A DNA stretch of 64,000 nt from Andalucia godoyi. Its lineage: Eukaryota; Discoba; Jakobea; Jakobida; Andaluciidae. The translations under genes were made by a program, and so were the position numbers. The notes beneath the pieces were generated by a model that ran no database searches, was not told where the DNA came from, and saw only the letters and a program-made list of their open reading frames with translations. Numbering within the stretch: position 1 is the first letter of the stretch; every line of letters begins with the position of its first letter. This document shows positions 39,094 through 49,447 of this stretch, piece after piece. The stretch lies in contig VRVR01000001.1 of assembly GCA_009859145.1 (NCBI GenBank), positions 1-64,000 on the forward strand, read 5' to 3'.

Positions 39094-42000
39094 TTACAAA
39101 GGCGTGACGGCAGACAATAATCTTTCGAAACGGACGCGCTCATCAACAACCTGTCGCAGAACCGTTGTTACGGCATCAATGGACTTGGTTTTCAGGGCAG
39201 CTTCGATCTCTGCACCAATCTTCGAAACAACGTGTTCCGCGGACTCCCCTTCCTCGGTTGGCAGAACAGGAGGCAGTGACGACACCGTGGGCTCCGGCAG
39301 TGCGTCGTCAACTCCCTCTTCCTCATCGGAAAAGGCAAAGAGATCCTCCAGTTCCGCAGGAGAGATCTGCAGAATAGATAACACTGAATCGTCAATCTTG
39401 CGAATCGTCTCTGCAGATCCGGCAACAGACGACGAGCGCTTGGACGACGATCGCTTCCTGGTGCTTCCTCTAGACTTTCGATCATACAATGTGTGCTCGG
39501 CCTGCTGCTGCTGCTGACTGCGCCGCAAATTCTTCGCTTCCTTGGATGCAGCCATGAGACGCGACGCTTGTTCCGAGACAAACTTGCGAATGACAGCCTT
39601 CCATCGCTCATGGGCATGGTCCACCGTGGCCTTGGCTACCTTGAGGGCTTCTTGGGTGGAGACGAGCTGCTTCTCAAGGTTCTCTTTCTGCTGCTGCAAA
39701 GCCTCGGAATGCTCTGATTTGACCTTTTGTATATTCAAGAAGGATTCCTTGCGAGAAAGATCTTCCCGCGCACGCCTCGCCTTGTCAGCAGCCTCGTCTC
39801 GCTCCGCCTGTGTTTTCGACAGCTCTGCTTCGAGATTCTCCAGCTTGCTCTTGAGCACCTTCATTTGAGTGTCGCGACGAGACAGGTCGTCTCGAAGCTT
39901 CTTTATCGCTTCGTCGTCTTTGGAAGACGATGCACCGCTGGATCCGGTCGCCACAGCTGTCGTCACAGACGAGGATTTCTCTAGCTTGTGCTTCAGCACA
40001 TCCATCGCTTCCAATTTTCGAGCAAGTTCGGCTTTCAGAGTCTTGACCGAGTCCTTCAGTTTTGCAATTTGCTCTTCATATCCGGACTGCTTCGCGTTAA
40101 ATTCCTTGGTTTTTGCATCCAGCTCTTGCTGAATCTCCTTGGTGCTGTCAGAGCCACGTGCTCGCATCGCTCGTTCACGATCCGCTGCTGCCTTCGACTC
40201 AGACAATGCAGCATCGAGTTTCTTCATCGTGACATTCAACAACGCAACTTCGCCATCCTTGTCAGAAAGCGCCTTCTTGGCTGCGTCAAGCTCCTTTTGC
40301 AAGGTCCTCATTGTTCCCGATTTCTTATCTCTTGCGGCCTCCCACTTTGCCTTTTCCTCGTCAAGATCCGCAACTTTCTTGACAACCGCAGAGTGTTCTG
40401 CCTCCTTCTCTCGCAACTTCGTGCGATTCGCCTGCAGCTCAGTCTCCAGCATTGCAATTCGCGAGTGGAGCCTTGCTTTCACAGAATCCTCCTTTTCCCG
40501 ATACGACTCCCACTCGTTCTTCAATTTCTCAAGAGCAACCTGTCGGTGCGTGTCTACTTCATCGCGGAGCTTTGCAATTGCAGAATCCATCTGCGAACGC
40601 GTTGAGAATTCCGTTTCGGAAGCACGACGATCACGATCCATCAGTTCCTTTTTCAAATACGAAATTCTGGATTCGAACTCCAACTTCTCCGTCTCGTGCG
40701 TAGCAAGCAACTGTGCGACCTCGGCCTTGAAATTTCGAATAAGGCTGTCTTTCTCGCGTGCAAACGAATCCACGGCATCCTGCAGGTCCGCTACTTGGTC
40801 TAGCCATTCTTTCTTTTCCGTTGCAAACTCCGCCCGAAGCTTGTCCGTCACACTCGTGGCGGCACTCAGCTTCTGCTCCAACTCCGCATTTCGCAGCTGA
40901 GATTTTTGAACAGATTCCTTTAACGACGATTCTTCCGCACCGGCAACCGTACATTGCGCATCTTTGTCCGCAACTGCGGCTTTCACGGTCTGGCAGCTCG
41001 TGGCTGCATGGGAATGCCGCTCGGTTTGGACCCCAGACTCCGCGTAAGACCGCAGCTCTGCCGCAGCGGCTGCCACAGATCCAATAATAGACGTTCCAGA
41101 AACACCCATCATTAGGCGCATGTCAGACAGCTTCTTTCGCAACAAATTGTTCTCACTTTCCAACCGAGACACATCCTCCACGGCAGTGATTGACATGAGC
41201 GACGCAGAAACAGACGCAGAACTTGCCGACGACGCAGCAGATCGATGTGCCTTGACAGAGCCGGTCGCGGACGTCGAGGTCGACCGGCTCGACAACGGCA
41301 CATCTGCCCCATGACCATTTTCCCGTAATTCACGAATGCGTTCATCCCGTTGGCTCAGCACTTGGCGAAGCTTGCTGACCTCTCTCTCCGCCGACTTCCA
41401 TTTGGTCAGCGCATTGGCTTCCGCAATACGGGCAGAAGCAAGTTGTTTGGCCCACGATTCCTTATGGACGGTCACTGGTCCGCCACCAGAAGACACGGTA
41501 CTTCCACCACCTTGAGACGCAAATGACTCCAGCGATTGGGTAAGCTTCTGCATCGCGAGATCCATGATGCCAATTTGCTCGCCCTTTTCTTCGGACTCGG
41601 ACTGGAGCGTGTGGAGTTGTCGGGACAGTTTCCCAATCTCTCGCTGTGCTTCTTCGACAAGAACACCACGTTCACGAAGAGTTCGTCGGAGCTCGTCAAT
41701 TTCTCGCTGGAGATCATGTCGATCTGACTCATGCCGCTCTGATATCCGTGCCATGTCCGCAAGGTGCGATTCATTGCTTTCCTTCAGAGCCCTCTGAGAA
41801 CTAGCTTCCAATTCGTCACGCTTTCTTCTGAACTCCTCCTGCGCATCCTTCAGCTTCTTTGAGACCGTGTCCGAAACCTGCTGTTCCAAATACTGTTCCA
41901 ACACCTTGGTTTTCTCACGTTCTGCCTCCAGAATGGAACGAAGGACTTGGACTTCACGGAAGGATACAGAATCGATGCGTGCAGTGATCATCTCCATCAT

Positions 42001-44889
42001 AGCGTCCGATTCTGGAGCAGAGTCCCCGACTGGAATGGATGACGCTGCCGGCGCATTCATGGAAACGGACGAATAGTCCGCAACTGAAGATGATGCTGCG
42101 GCATCCATGCTCAGGCTCGTGCTCTGACCACTCAGCTTTGCCAACATGGGGTCACATTCCCCAAACTGGCGCTGCTGCTGCTGTTGCTGCTGCATCGACA
42201 AGTTCAAAATGTTTCTCACTTGAGAAAGCTCCGATATCAGCGCATCACGCTCACGTTGCACAGACTTCATCTTATCCAGCAGGATGCGAGATGCTAGCTT
42301 CTCCGATGCAAGCTCCAAGGTGAGCTCCTTCTGGCTCTTGGTGACTCGACACATCTCTTTTACGGACTCCTGCAGTTGCTCCTCGAATCGTCGCCAATCT
42401 CGTGCAGAATCAAGTGCCGACTCCGCAGCTCTCTTTTCCGCTTCGGACTCGTATCGCACGGCAAGATTCTTGATGTTGTTCTCCAACTTCTGAAGAGACA
42501 GTGTGCGATTGTTGAGCTCGGATTGCAGGAATCGAATTTGCGTGGACATTCTGCCCAAGTCCGCATTTCGTAAAGCATTGTGCGACATCAATTCTGTATT
42601 GCGCTTAACTAAGGATTCGTTCAGAGCAACAAGATCGCTCAGGTGCGACTGCGAATCCTGAATCAGTCCAACAACTTGTGCCTCAGCAAGAGCTCGTAGT
42701 CGTGTATCTGTAAAGGCGTCCCGCTTCGACTTTGAGGAGGAAGACGACGAAGACGACGAAGACCGCTCGTGACCAGAGTCCAAAGAAAAGTGCTGCAATG
42801 CGTGGGCAAGCTCGTCCTTCTCCAGCTTGATCGTGGTCTTTTCCCGGCTGAGCCTCTGCAATTCCAAACGCGTGTCGTGATTGTGACGCTCCCAGACTTC
42901 GAACTTGCTTCTGAGTTCCGAGCGAAGCAAGTCTCGCTCTGTCTTGGTGGAATCGAGCTCGACCAGCACCTCGAGATGCTCGTGTCGAACGGCTTCGAGT
43001 TCCAGCTTCAGAGATAAGGCATCGTTCATTGCGCGGTCTCGCTCCTCTTTGCGCAGAGACTCGCTCCTTTGAGACTGCAAGCGCATGGCTTCGGCAGCAA
43101 GAAGCTGACCACAAATGCGCACCATGTCCTCGTGAACAAGCATTGACTCTTCGGAGAGTGGATCGCGCTGCATGGAGGCAATCGTGTCGACCATCACATT
43201 ATTCTGAACTTTCAGTTCCTCGATCTGCGACAATGCATTTTCTAGCGGAGTCATGTACTGCAGCTCCAGCTCATTTCTGATCCGAGCTTTATGATGATCC
43301 AGAATGTGGGACCATCGAATCTCAAGATTTTCCACAGTCAACGACGCATTACATAGCTGCAACTTTGGGGGGCTGTCGGCTGCATCGCTGTTCTGCGACG
43401 GCAGCACCATGGATTCCGTCGGCCGCATTGTCTTTTCCTTCTCCAGCTCGCCAATACGCTCTCTTGCATTGAGATACTCTTTCTCGAGCTTTGCATACGA
43501 TTCCACAATCGTCGCATGATCCGAAACCGCGGACGCCAGCTTCTCATGGGCCTCCCTCAGCTCTTGATTCGTACGCTTGAGGTCCTCAATCCGAGCATCG
43601 CGCTCGTCCACCATCAACGACAAGGTTGCAATCATTTCCGAGTCTGCAGCCTTGGACGACGCAGACTGCGCCTCAGGAGCCGAAGCGGCCCCAGATACTG
43701 CGCTTGTCAGCGGTCTGTCTGTGCTGGAAGATAGGGCCCTCTTCTCCAAGCTTTGAATTCTGTGCTCCATCTTCTTCATACGATCCAGATGAAGTTCATT
43801 TTCAGCCCTCAGTCTGGCGGAGCACATTCTTTCCGCTAACAATTCATCTGCCATTTGAGCAAGATCCGCGTGCATGACTGTTCGCTTGGACAGCTGAGAT
43901 TTGGCCTCCTCCAGAGTTCTGATCTTCACCGAATTCATTTCTCGTGCTTGCTTAAGCTCCAGTTCTGAACGATCGTATTCTCTCTGCAGCATCACCAGAC
44001 GGTCCTGCAAATCATGCTCACGCACCGAGGACTTTTCGCGTATGTCCGACATTTGCATACGCAGCCGCAGAATCTCGCTCTCGAAGTCGGCGGTGGTGAT
44101 TCCAAAATCTGACTGACAGGCTTGATTTTTGATTTTTCTCTTCTTGTTCGAGCCAGATTTCTTCTCTTCTTCTTCTTTCTGAAGGACCACGCTTTGGGCA
44201 GAACGTAGCAGCTCCTCCAGTTTGTACACTCTCGATTTCAGTTGTGCAATGTAGGCATCCTTGGCATCGTTTTCTGCGATCTTCTCAAGCGTCATATCCA
44301 AATCAGCCTCGAGTTTAGCATTCTTGCGCACCAGCACATCATAGCCCGCAACATCACTCTTGAATTTGCTCAATTGCCGATCCAATTCCGCAATGTGGGT
44401 TTGCCGAGACGATACTTCGTTCTGCAGCATCGAACACAGCTCCCGTTCCTTCTCCAGCGATATCTCAAGCCGGCTATTTTCCGTCTTGAAATGCTCAACC
44501 TCACTTTTCAATTTCTTCAGAGAGTCGATTTCCGCATCCTTTTCCACAAGCAGCGCCAGCACTCTTTGCGATTTCCTTTCAAAATCTGCGCGTTCTTCTG
44601 CCAACATGAGATCAACAAGCTGCTTCACCTGCGTGTGCTTATCCAGCTGAACATGCTTGTACTGCTCAAGATGCGAAACCTGCGACTGCAAATTATCGAC
44701 CAGCTCAGAAAGCCGAGTATTCTCTTTGCGAAGCGACTCTTCAACTGGAGATCTTTCAGACGAGTAGGATGGTGCGGATACTGGTGCTGGAGGAGCTGGA
44801 GGAGGGGGAGGAGGAGGAGGGGGACCAGCAGAAGGAGGAGGCGTCCGAGCCGCGCCAGTCTTCTTTCCCGGACCCGAACTTTCCAACAT
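39094..44889 (-). CDS. Giant coiled-coil protein, probably centrosomal/ciliary
   Basis: This 1931-residue protein is nearly all heptad coiled coil from about 40 to 1760. The N-terminus is Pro-rich (a poly-Pro run near residue 25), and the C-terminus is Ser/Arg-rich then acidic (FAFSDEEEGVDD). The segment IAEANALTKWKSAEREVSKLRQVLSQRDERI around residue 1160 recalls the middle of CEP290, but much of that resemblance is generic to coiled coils. Very long coiled-coil proteins in a flagellate are usually centriolar, transition-zone or golgin-like. No ATPase, calponin or other globular domain is visible. Gene identity is open. ATG at 44889. Confidence 0.6.
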   Translation of the reverse strand: MLESSGPGKKTGAARTPPPSAGPPPPPPPPPAPPAPVSAPSYSSERSPVEESLRKENTRLSELVDNLQSQVSHLEQYKHVQLDKHTQVKQLVDLMLAEERADFERKSQRVLALLVEKDAEIDSLKKLKSEVEHFKTENSRLEISLEKERELCSMLQNEVSSRQTHIAELDRQLSKFKSDVAGYDVLVRKNAKLEADLDMTLEKIAENDAKDAYIAQLKSRVYKLEELLRSAQSVVLQKEEEEKKSGSNKKRKIKNQACQSDFGITTADFESEILRLRMQMSDIREKSSVREHDLQDRLVMLQREYDRSELELKQAREMNSVKIRTLEEAKSQLSKRTVMHADLAQMADELLAERMCSARLRAENELHLDRMKKMEHRIQSLEKRALSSSTDRPLTSAVSGAASAPEAQSASSKAADSEMIATLSLMVDERDARIEDLKRTNQELREAHEKLASAVSDHATIVESYAKLEKEYLNARERIGELEKEKTMRPTESMVLPSQNSDAADSPPKLQLCNASLTVENLEIRWSHILDHHKARIRNELELQYMTPLENALSQIEELKVQNNVMVDTIASMQRDPLSEESMLVHEDMVRICGQLLAAEAMRLQSQRSESLRKEERDRAMNDALSLKLELEAVRHEHLEVLVELDSTKTERDLLRSELRSKFEVWERHNHDTRLELQRLSREKTTIKLEKDELAHALQHFSLDSGHERSSSSSSSSSSKSKRDAFTDTRLRALAEAQVVGLIQDSQSHLSDLVALNESLVKRNTELMSHNALRNADLGRMSTQIRFLQSELNNRTLSLQKLENNIKNLAVRYESEAEKRAAESALDSARDWRRFEEQLQESVKEMCRVTKSQKELTLELASEKLASRILLDKMKSVQRERDALISELSQVRNILNLSMQQQQQQQRQFGECDPMLAKLSGQSTSLSMDAAASSSVADYSSVSMNAPAASSIPVGDSAPESDAMMEMITARIDSVSFREVQVLRSILEAEREKTKVLEQYLEQQVSDTVSKKLKDAQEEFRRKRDELEASSQRALKESNESHLADMARISERHESDRHDLQREIDELRRTLRERGVLVEEAQREIGKLSRQLHTLQSESEEKGEQIGIMDLAMQKLTQSLESFASQGGGSTVSSGGGPVTVHKESWAKQLASARIAEANALTKWKSAEREVSKLRQVLSQRDERIRELRENGHGADVPLSSRSTSTSATGSVKAHRSAASSASSASVSASLMSITAVEDVSRLESENNLLRKKLSDMRLMMGVSGTSIIGSVAAAAAELRSYAESGVQTERHSHAATSCQTVKAAVADKDAQCTVAGAEESSLKESVQKSQLRNAELEQKLSAATSVTDKLRAEFATEKKEWLDQVADLQDAVDSFAREKDSLIRNFKAEVAQLLATHETEKLEFESRISYLKKELMDRDRRASETEFSTRSQMDSAIAKLRDEVDTHRQVALEKLKNEWESYREKEDSVKARLHSRIAMLETELQANRTKLREKEAEHSAVVKKVADLDEEKAKWEAARDKKSGTMRTLQKELDAAKKALSDKDGEVALLNVTMKKLDAALSESKAAADRERAMRARGSDSTKEIQQELDAKTKEFNAKQSGYEEQIAKLKDSVKTLKAELARKLEAMDVLKHKLEKSSSVTTAVATGSSGASSSKDDEAIKKLRDDLSRRDTQMKVLKSKLENLEAELSKTQAERDEAADKARRAREDLSRKESFLNIQKVKSEHSEALQQQKENLEKQLVSTQEALKVAKATVDHAHERWKAVIRKFVSEQASRLMAASKEAKNLRRSQQQQQAEHTLYDRKSRGSTRKRSSSKRSSSVAGSAETIRKIDDSVLSILQISPAELEDLFAFSDEEEGVDDALPEPTVSSLPPVLPTEEGESAEHVVSKIGAEIEAALKTKSIDAVTTVLRQVVDERVRFERLLSAVTPL

Positions 44890-45570
44890 CTTACTATTAT
44901 TATTTTTTCCCCTCTCTTGTCTTTCGGTTTTCTTCTTCTACAATCACCAAGAAATCGCTGACTGTTCCAAAAATGTGCTTTTTCTACCTCTTCTTCTTAC
45001 TGATTTTGCAATGCTCTCTCTGATTATGCCTCGCAAAAGAAAAGAAAGAAAAAAAGAAATCAAGTAAAAAAGAAGAAAAAACAGAAAGAAGAAGAAGAAC
45101 TGCAAATCCAAGAATAATTAGAATATCCTGGGAGTTCGGTGCACACAGATCCACACGATATTGAAATAGAGAGCGTTAAATTAAATATATATCAAGAAGA
45201 AGAAAAGGAAAAGGAAAAGGAAAACGTCCATGTTTTTGCTGCAAAATTTGGCGGGCAAAGCTGGAAGGGGGCCTTTTGGATCCGTCGCTCTTACAGTCGG
45301 TTCTCGAAGTGTTTTCTGATCATCCTTCCCAAGTTCCCAACGAGTCAACGACACAGAATGTCCAGATTTTTCTGCACACCGATTCCGAAGTACATTTTTC
45401 GAAAACGATTTCGCTCAGAAACGGGGAAGAAAACGTCGGATCGATAAGATTTATCTAATCATTTTTATTGTGTTTTTACAGTTCCGTATATTTTCTAAAA
45501 AGATTTCCCACCCTGGATAGAAAAGAGAAAGAAAGAGAGAGAGAGAGAGAGAGAGAAGAGTAGGTGAGAT
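44890..45570. other. Divergent spacer, coiled coil / SLC25 genes
   Basis: This is A-rich and G/A-rich DNA. A short frame with no ATG start (45273-45458, VFSDHPSQVPNESTTQNVQIF) reads somewhat like protein but nothing could be named. A GA repeat at 45534-45556 sits just before the carrier start. Confidence 0.4.
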
Positions 45571-46410
45571 ATGGCTGATTCTGTAGAAGTAGAGTTGCAA
45601 AAGGTTCCGACGGCGTCGCAGCATGGTGTTGCTGGTGCGATTGCAGGAGTGATATCCTCTGTTCTTACGTTTCCCACGGATACCGTCCGGGCTCGTCTGC
45701 AAGTATTTGGCAGCGGCTCGATGAAGTACAAAGGCGGCACGATCTCCATAATTCGCGGAATCATGAATGAAGAAGGATCTCGCGCGCTGTTTCGCGGCTT
45801 GACTCCCACACTATGTGCTCTTGCACCGTCAATGTGCATATTCTTTTCGACTTATGAGTATTTTAAAGGAGTCACAAACTCGCATGCCCTGTCTGCTTGC
45901 TCGTCCTGGATGATCATGTCAACGGCTACGAATCCGCTGTGGGTTGCCAAGCTTCGATTGCAGACGAAGCCTGCCGAGTACGCCCGTTTGCGAATGGTAG
46001 GCACTCTAAAGCACGTTTACAGAAGCGAGGGAGCAGCAGGGCTGTTTAGCGGCCTTCGTGCTTCGTGGTTTGGTGCGTCAACAGTAACGATCCAAATGTC
46101 ATTGTATGAAAAACTAAAGGCTTCGACCACGCTTCCCATCCCGGTGTCGTCAGCACTATCAATGGCAGTCGCGTCCATCATGACATATCCGTATGAAGTG
46201 GTTCGGTCTCGATTGCAAGTGGGCGTGGATCCGTCCATCATGGGGGCTTGCAGATCCATCATGAACAGCGAGGCGGGCTGGAGAGGCTTCTACGCAGGAC
46301 TTCGAACCAGTATGCTCCGCCTAACACTAGCATCCGGGATCACATTCACTCTGTATGAATCCATCCTCAAGACGCTTTCCCAGGCGGACACAGACTCTCA
46401 AAGGTTGTGA
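45571..46410 (+). CDS. Mitochondrial carrier, SLC25A32/NDT-like
   Basis: This 279-residue SLC25 carrier has six transmembrane helices and three Px[DE]xx[RK] signatures. The first is PTDTVRARL, with the second half ALFRGLTPTL. The second is the variant NPLWVAKLRL; a Trp and no acid after Pro is typical of the folate/FAD (SLC25A32), pyrimidine nucleotide and NAD carriers. The third is TYPYEVVRSRL with GWRGFYAGLRTSMLR. The NPLWV and YPxEVVR combination places it in that nucleotide-cofactor group but does not settle the substrate. ATG at 45571 follows the GA repeat. A TTTGG tandem follows the stop. Confidence 0.85.
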   Translation: MADSVEVELQKVPTASQHGVAGAIAGVISSVLTFPTDTVRARLQVFGSGSMKYKGGTISIIRGIMNEEGSRALFRGLTPTLCALAPSMCIFFSTYEYFKGVTNSHALSACSSWMIMSTATNPLWVAKLRLQTKPAEYARLRMVGTLKHVYRSEGAAGLFSGLRASWFGASTVTIQMSLYEKLKASTTLPIPVSSALSMAVASIMTYPYEVVRSRLQVGVDPSIMGACRSIMNSEAGWRGFYAGLRTSMLRLTLASGITFTLYESILKTLSQADTDSQRL

Positions 46411-46456
46411 AACATGAACATGCTCCTCCCCTTCCCCGCCCCTCTTTTTTTTTTTT

Positions 46457-46493
46457 TGGTTTGGTTTGGTTTGGTTTGGTTTGGTTTGGTTTG
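46457..46493. repeat. TTTGG pentanucleotide tandem
   Basis: About seven copies just after the SLC25 stop. Internal position and low copy number argue against a telomere. Confidence 0.75.
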
Positions 46494-46633
46494 TTTGTTT
46501 TTATATATATGTACAGGTTTGAATTATTCATTCCCCTTTCCATTCGACCCCCTTCTTCCAATCAAAATATGAAGAGGAAATCAGGCAAGAAAAATGCGCA
46601 ACAGGGAAGCAAGGGCAGGATCGCTGCTGATTT

Positions 46634-48172
46634 TTAGCGAGCCATCTGATGAACGACAATCGCTGCCTCCACCAATCCCCTTCCGTTCGTCGCACCCAAT
46701 TCGGAACGCTTCTTGCGCGGTGCCTGGTTGACCACCATGAGTGGGTTGGCACGGTTCATGACATCTTCGTTGACTGAGACCCCGTCCAAGTACTCCTTCA
46801 GCATGGCCTTCAAAGAACCGTTTTCCTCGACAAGCCGAGTGCGCTCTTCTTCCAGCGCCATCTTATCCAGCGTAACCTTGTTCAGTCGCTTGTAGAATCC
46901 TTCAAGCGGTGCAAGAATTCCATCGTAATCAACAGAGGTGACTGCACCGTCAAGCTGCAGGACTTGCACACCATCCACGGACGTTTCGACGGATGTTTGA
47001 GGCACGAGTCCACCACCATCTGCAATGACTTGCTCACGCGCCAGGGCTTCTTCGTCTCCATTGAGATTGGTCTTGTAAAACGGAATAACCTTCTCCCGCT
47101 CCGTCTCCAGTTTTGCATTCATTTCGACGAGCCGCAAGATTCGATCACCTTGTGCAACGCGATCCTCCAACACCTTGATCGTCTTGTGAGCATTCGAGAC
47201 GAGTTCCGCAATGTGCTTCCTTTCGCTTTCCCGGAACCGATTCATGTGCTCCTTCAGATCCTTCAGATGCCGCAGAATGTTCTCCTTTTCGGCACGCAGC
47301 GTCGTGTTGCGCACTTCGCCATCACGAACAGCATTCGCAAGTTTTGCTTTCCAATGCGCGAGTTGTTCTTGCAGTCTTTGGATTTTCCGCATCTGCGTGT
47401 CAATTGTCTTTGCGGTTTCCTGGTCCTGAGACATCAGATTCTGGTACTCCTTCAGAGTGCCTTCTGTAGCTGCGGTATACGCATCGTGCTCCTCCTGCAT
47501 GCGATGTCTGTATTCCTCGATAATCTTTTCAAGCGTGATCTTGAGAACCGTGTACTCCTCTGTGTTCTTGTTCTTCAAATCGTCACGCTGCGTGCTAAAC
47601 TCTTGTTTCATCTCATCTTCGGCTGATTCATGCTCCTTCTTCATCGCAGCAATAATGTCTTCGATTTCCTGCTTCTCGTCCTCGTTTTTCCGGATAATCC
47701 CCTTTCGTTCTTCATCAAACTCAATCTGCAAATCATGCAACTGCACTTCAAACTCTCGCTCAAAGTCCGAAATCCGCTCTCGATGCAGCGCAATCAATGC
47801 ATCCACGTTCTGTAAATGCGTCCGAAGCGTCATCCTGTACTGTTCCTCCGCCTCATCCAAGTCCGCAAGTAACATGCTGAGAATTGCATCTTTGCGATCC
47901 ACCTGTCGATCATGTTGCTGCGCAAGAACTTCAATCTGCTTCTTCAGCTCAATCGTCTTTGCCTCACGCATCTTATCTCTCCAGAAATTCTCAATAAGCT
48001 TCGCATTCACCGCAGACAACTTTGTCTCCTCTTCCAACTTTTGCAAAAGCCGAATCCGATTCCACTCCTCCTTCTTCTTCGCCTCCTCCTCCGCCTTCAA
48101 AGCATCAACCTCCAGAGAAAGGCCATCTTTTACCTTTGCAGATCCTTTAACCTTCTTTCCAGCTTTCGGCAT
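46634..48172 (-). CDS. CCDC65: Dynein regulatory complex subunit 2 (CCDC65)
   Basis: This 512-residue coiled-coil protein is part of the nexin-dynein regulatory complex of motile axonemes. A Lys-rich start (MPKAGKKVKG) is followed by helices that match DRC2: EEWNRIRLLQKLEEE, the block beginning LAQQHDRQVDRKDAILSML and continuing DLDEAEEQYRMTLRTHLQNVD. Near the C-terminus YDGILAPLEGFYKRLNKVTLDK and LKEYLDGVSVNEDVMNRANPLMVVN are strong DRC2 matches, ending with VVHQMAR. Length is close to animal CCDC65 (about 480-510). ATG at 48172. Its upstream region carries the conserved element shared with the BBOF1-like gene. Confidence 0.92.
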   Translation of the reverse strand: MPKAGKKVKGSAKVKDGLSLEVDALKAEEEAKKKEEWNRIRLLQKLEEETKLSAVNAKLIENFWRDKMREAKTIELKKQIEVLAQQHDRQVDRKDAILSMLLADLDEAEEQYRMTLRTHLQNVDALIALHRERISDFEREFEVQLHDLQIEFDEERKGIIRKNEDEKQEIEDIIAAMKKEHESAEDEMKQEFSTQRDDLKNKNTEEYTVLKITLEKIIEEYRHRMQEEHDAYTAATEGTLKEYQNLMSQDQETAKTIDTQMRKIQRLQEQLAHWKAKLANAVRDGEVRNTTLRAEKENILRHLKDLKEHMNRFRESERKHIAELVSNAHKTIKVLEDRVAQGDRILRLVEMNAKLETEREKVIPFYKTNLNGDEEALAREQVIADGGGLVPQTSVETSVDGVQVLQLDGAVTSVDYDGILAPLEGFYKRLNKVTLDKMALEEERTRLVEENGSLKAMLKEYLDGVSVNEDVMNRANPLMVVNQAPRKKRSELGATNGRGLVEAAIVVHQMAR

Positions 48173-48403
48173 GACAGAGCACCAATGTAGAATAGATGTC
48201 TACTACTGCTACTACAAAACAGAGTTAAACGGAAAAACAAGAACGAAACACTTTGAAAATGAAAAAAAAAGAGGAAAGGGAGAAGGAGAAGGAAAAAAAT
48301 AAAGCCAAAAAAATTAAAAAAAGAAAATTAAAAATTAAAAGAAGTGAATGAATAGCAACGAATGAACAGACAATCAAGCACGCGAAGGAACGGAATTGGC
48401 AGC

Positions 48404-48490
48404 AACGGTTGACAGCTTTGTGCTTCAACGTTGAAAAACATCAACAATACGCATTTCCTACCGTAGTCCAGTCCACAATTTCTTTTCATT
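48404..48490. repeat. Conserved paired element, copy B
   Basis: Homologous to 10577-10698 (see there), with a shorter interior. TACG and CGTA flank the interior and can pair. It lies about 230 bp upstream of the DRC2 start. Confidence 0.6.
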
Positions 48491-49447
48491 CTTTCACATT
48501 CTTCCTATTGTTTTTTTATTTCCTGTTCTTGTTGAGCATAGTATTTTTAATCCACGAAGATGTGAGCGATTTGCGTTTAGAATGCGCTTTCAAGTCATTG
48601 ATGAGACCGATATGTCAATCCTTCTGGGTCCTGCAGGTCATTTGCCAAATCCTACGGCATCTCAGCCTTTGCCCTATGACGCTTGGATCGCCAAACACAC
48701 TCTTCATCGACCTCGACGGGACCACAAACGTCCCGGAGCGGCATCCCGTTTCGGTATTTCCGTGTGTGTGGAAAGGGTGGGCGAAGACTGGAATGGGGCG
48801 AGCAGCAGAACATTTGTGTTGCGAATGCTCCTACGCGGTGGGGATGCACGGTACCTTTCAATCTAGTACTTCTTTTCGTGTTGACTATTTTTTAATTGGC
48901 ATATCTGCAGGCAGTAGAGCTGAGCTGGCAGTCGATTTATCTGTCATCCAACACAATTAAAGGATTATTTCGGACTACCGATGTGACGCAGCCGCTGGCA
49001 ACCGCACACCAAACTGTTTGTGCGGAATTCGTCCACGACGATCGGCTTCGCCTACATTATGCTTTCAGAGAGTCAGAACCCATCTGTCTCAACAGCGAAA
49101 GCCCTTGCAGATGTAGGTGTCCGTCCTTCCCATCGCATACTGCCGCCGCCGCACATGCACCTCCCAGATCGCGCTATATTTCGCATCGTTCTTCGGTTTA
49201 CGGCATTTTACGGGAAAATACGTACTATTAAATACGTACCCCCGACCACCAACCTCCGTAAATAAAAAAAAAAGAAAATAGCCAGCATTACAAGCATCTT
49301 GTCTTTCTTCTGACTATGCTGATGTTTTTGTGACGATGCACCTGCAGACTGTGTCGGGAAAAAAGGAAGCAAAACAAAAAACCAAAAGAGAGAGAAAGAA
49401 AGAGGAGTGGGGGTGAGGGAAAAAAGGACTATACGTGCATTGAAAAT
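48491..49447. other. Unresolved region with possible small spliced gene
   Basis: A 94-codon plus-strand frame starts at 48582 (MRFQVIDETDMSILLGPAGHL) and stops at 48866. A possible intron (GT at 48851, TTGACTAT branch-like, TGCAG at 48906-48910) lies just before that stop, and a protein-like frame (AVELSWQSIYLSSNTIKGLF) follows. The phases do not join cleanly from the first frame; a different upstream frame at 48683 does. No family is recognised. The rest of the stretch shows nothing. Confidence 0.3.

Noticed and set aside
45247-45259. TTTGGCGGGCAAA, similar to an E2F site
   Set aside because: A single short match in an A-rich spacer with no cell-cycle gene attached is expected by chance.
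46457-46493. TTTGG tandem as telomere-like sequence
   Set aside because: Only about seven copies, internal, and flanked by ordinary genes on both sides.
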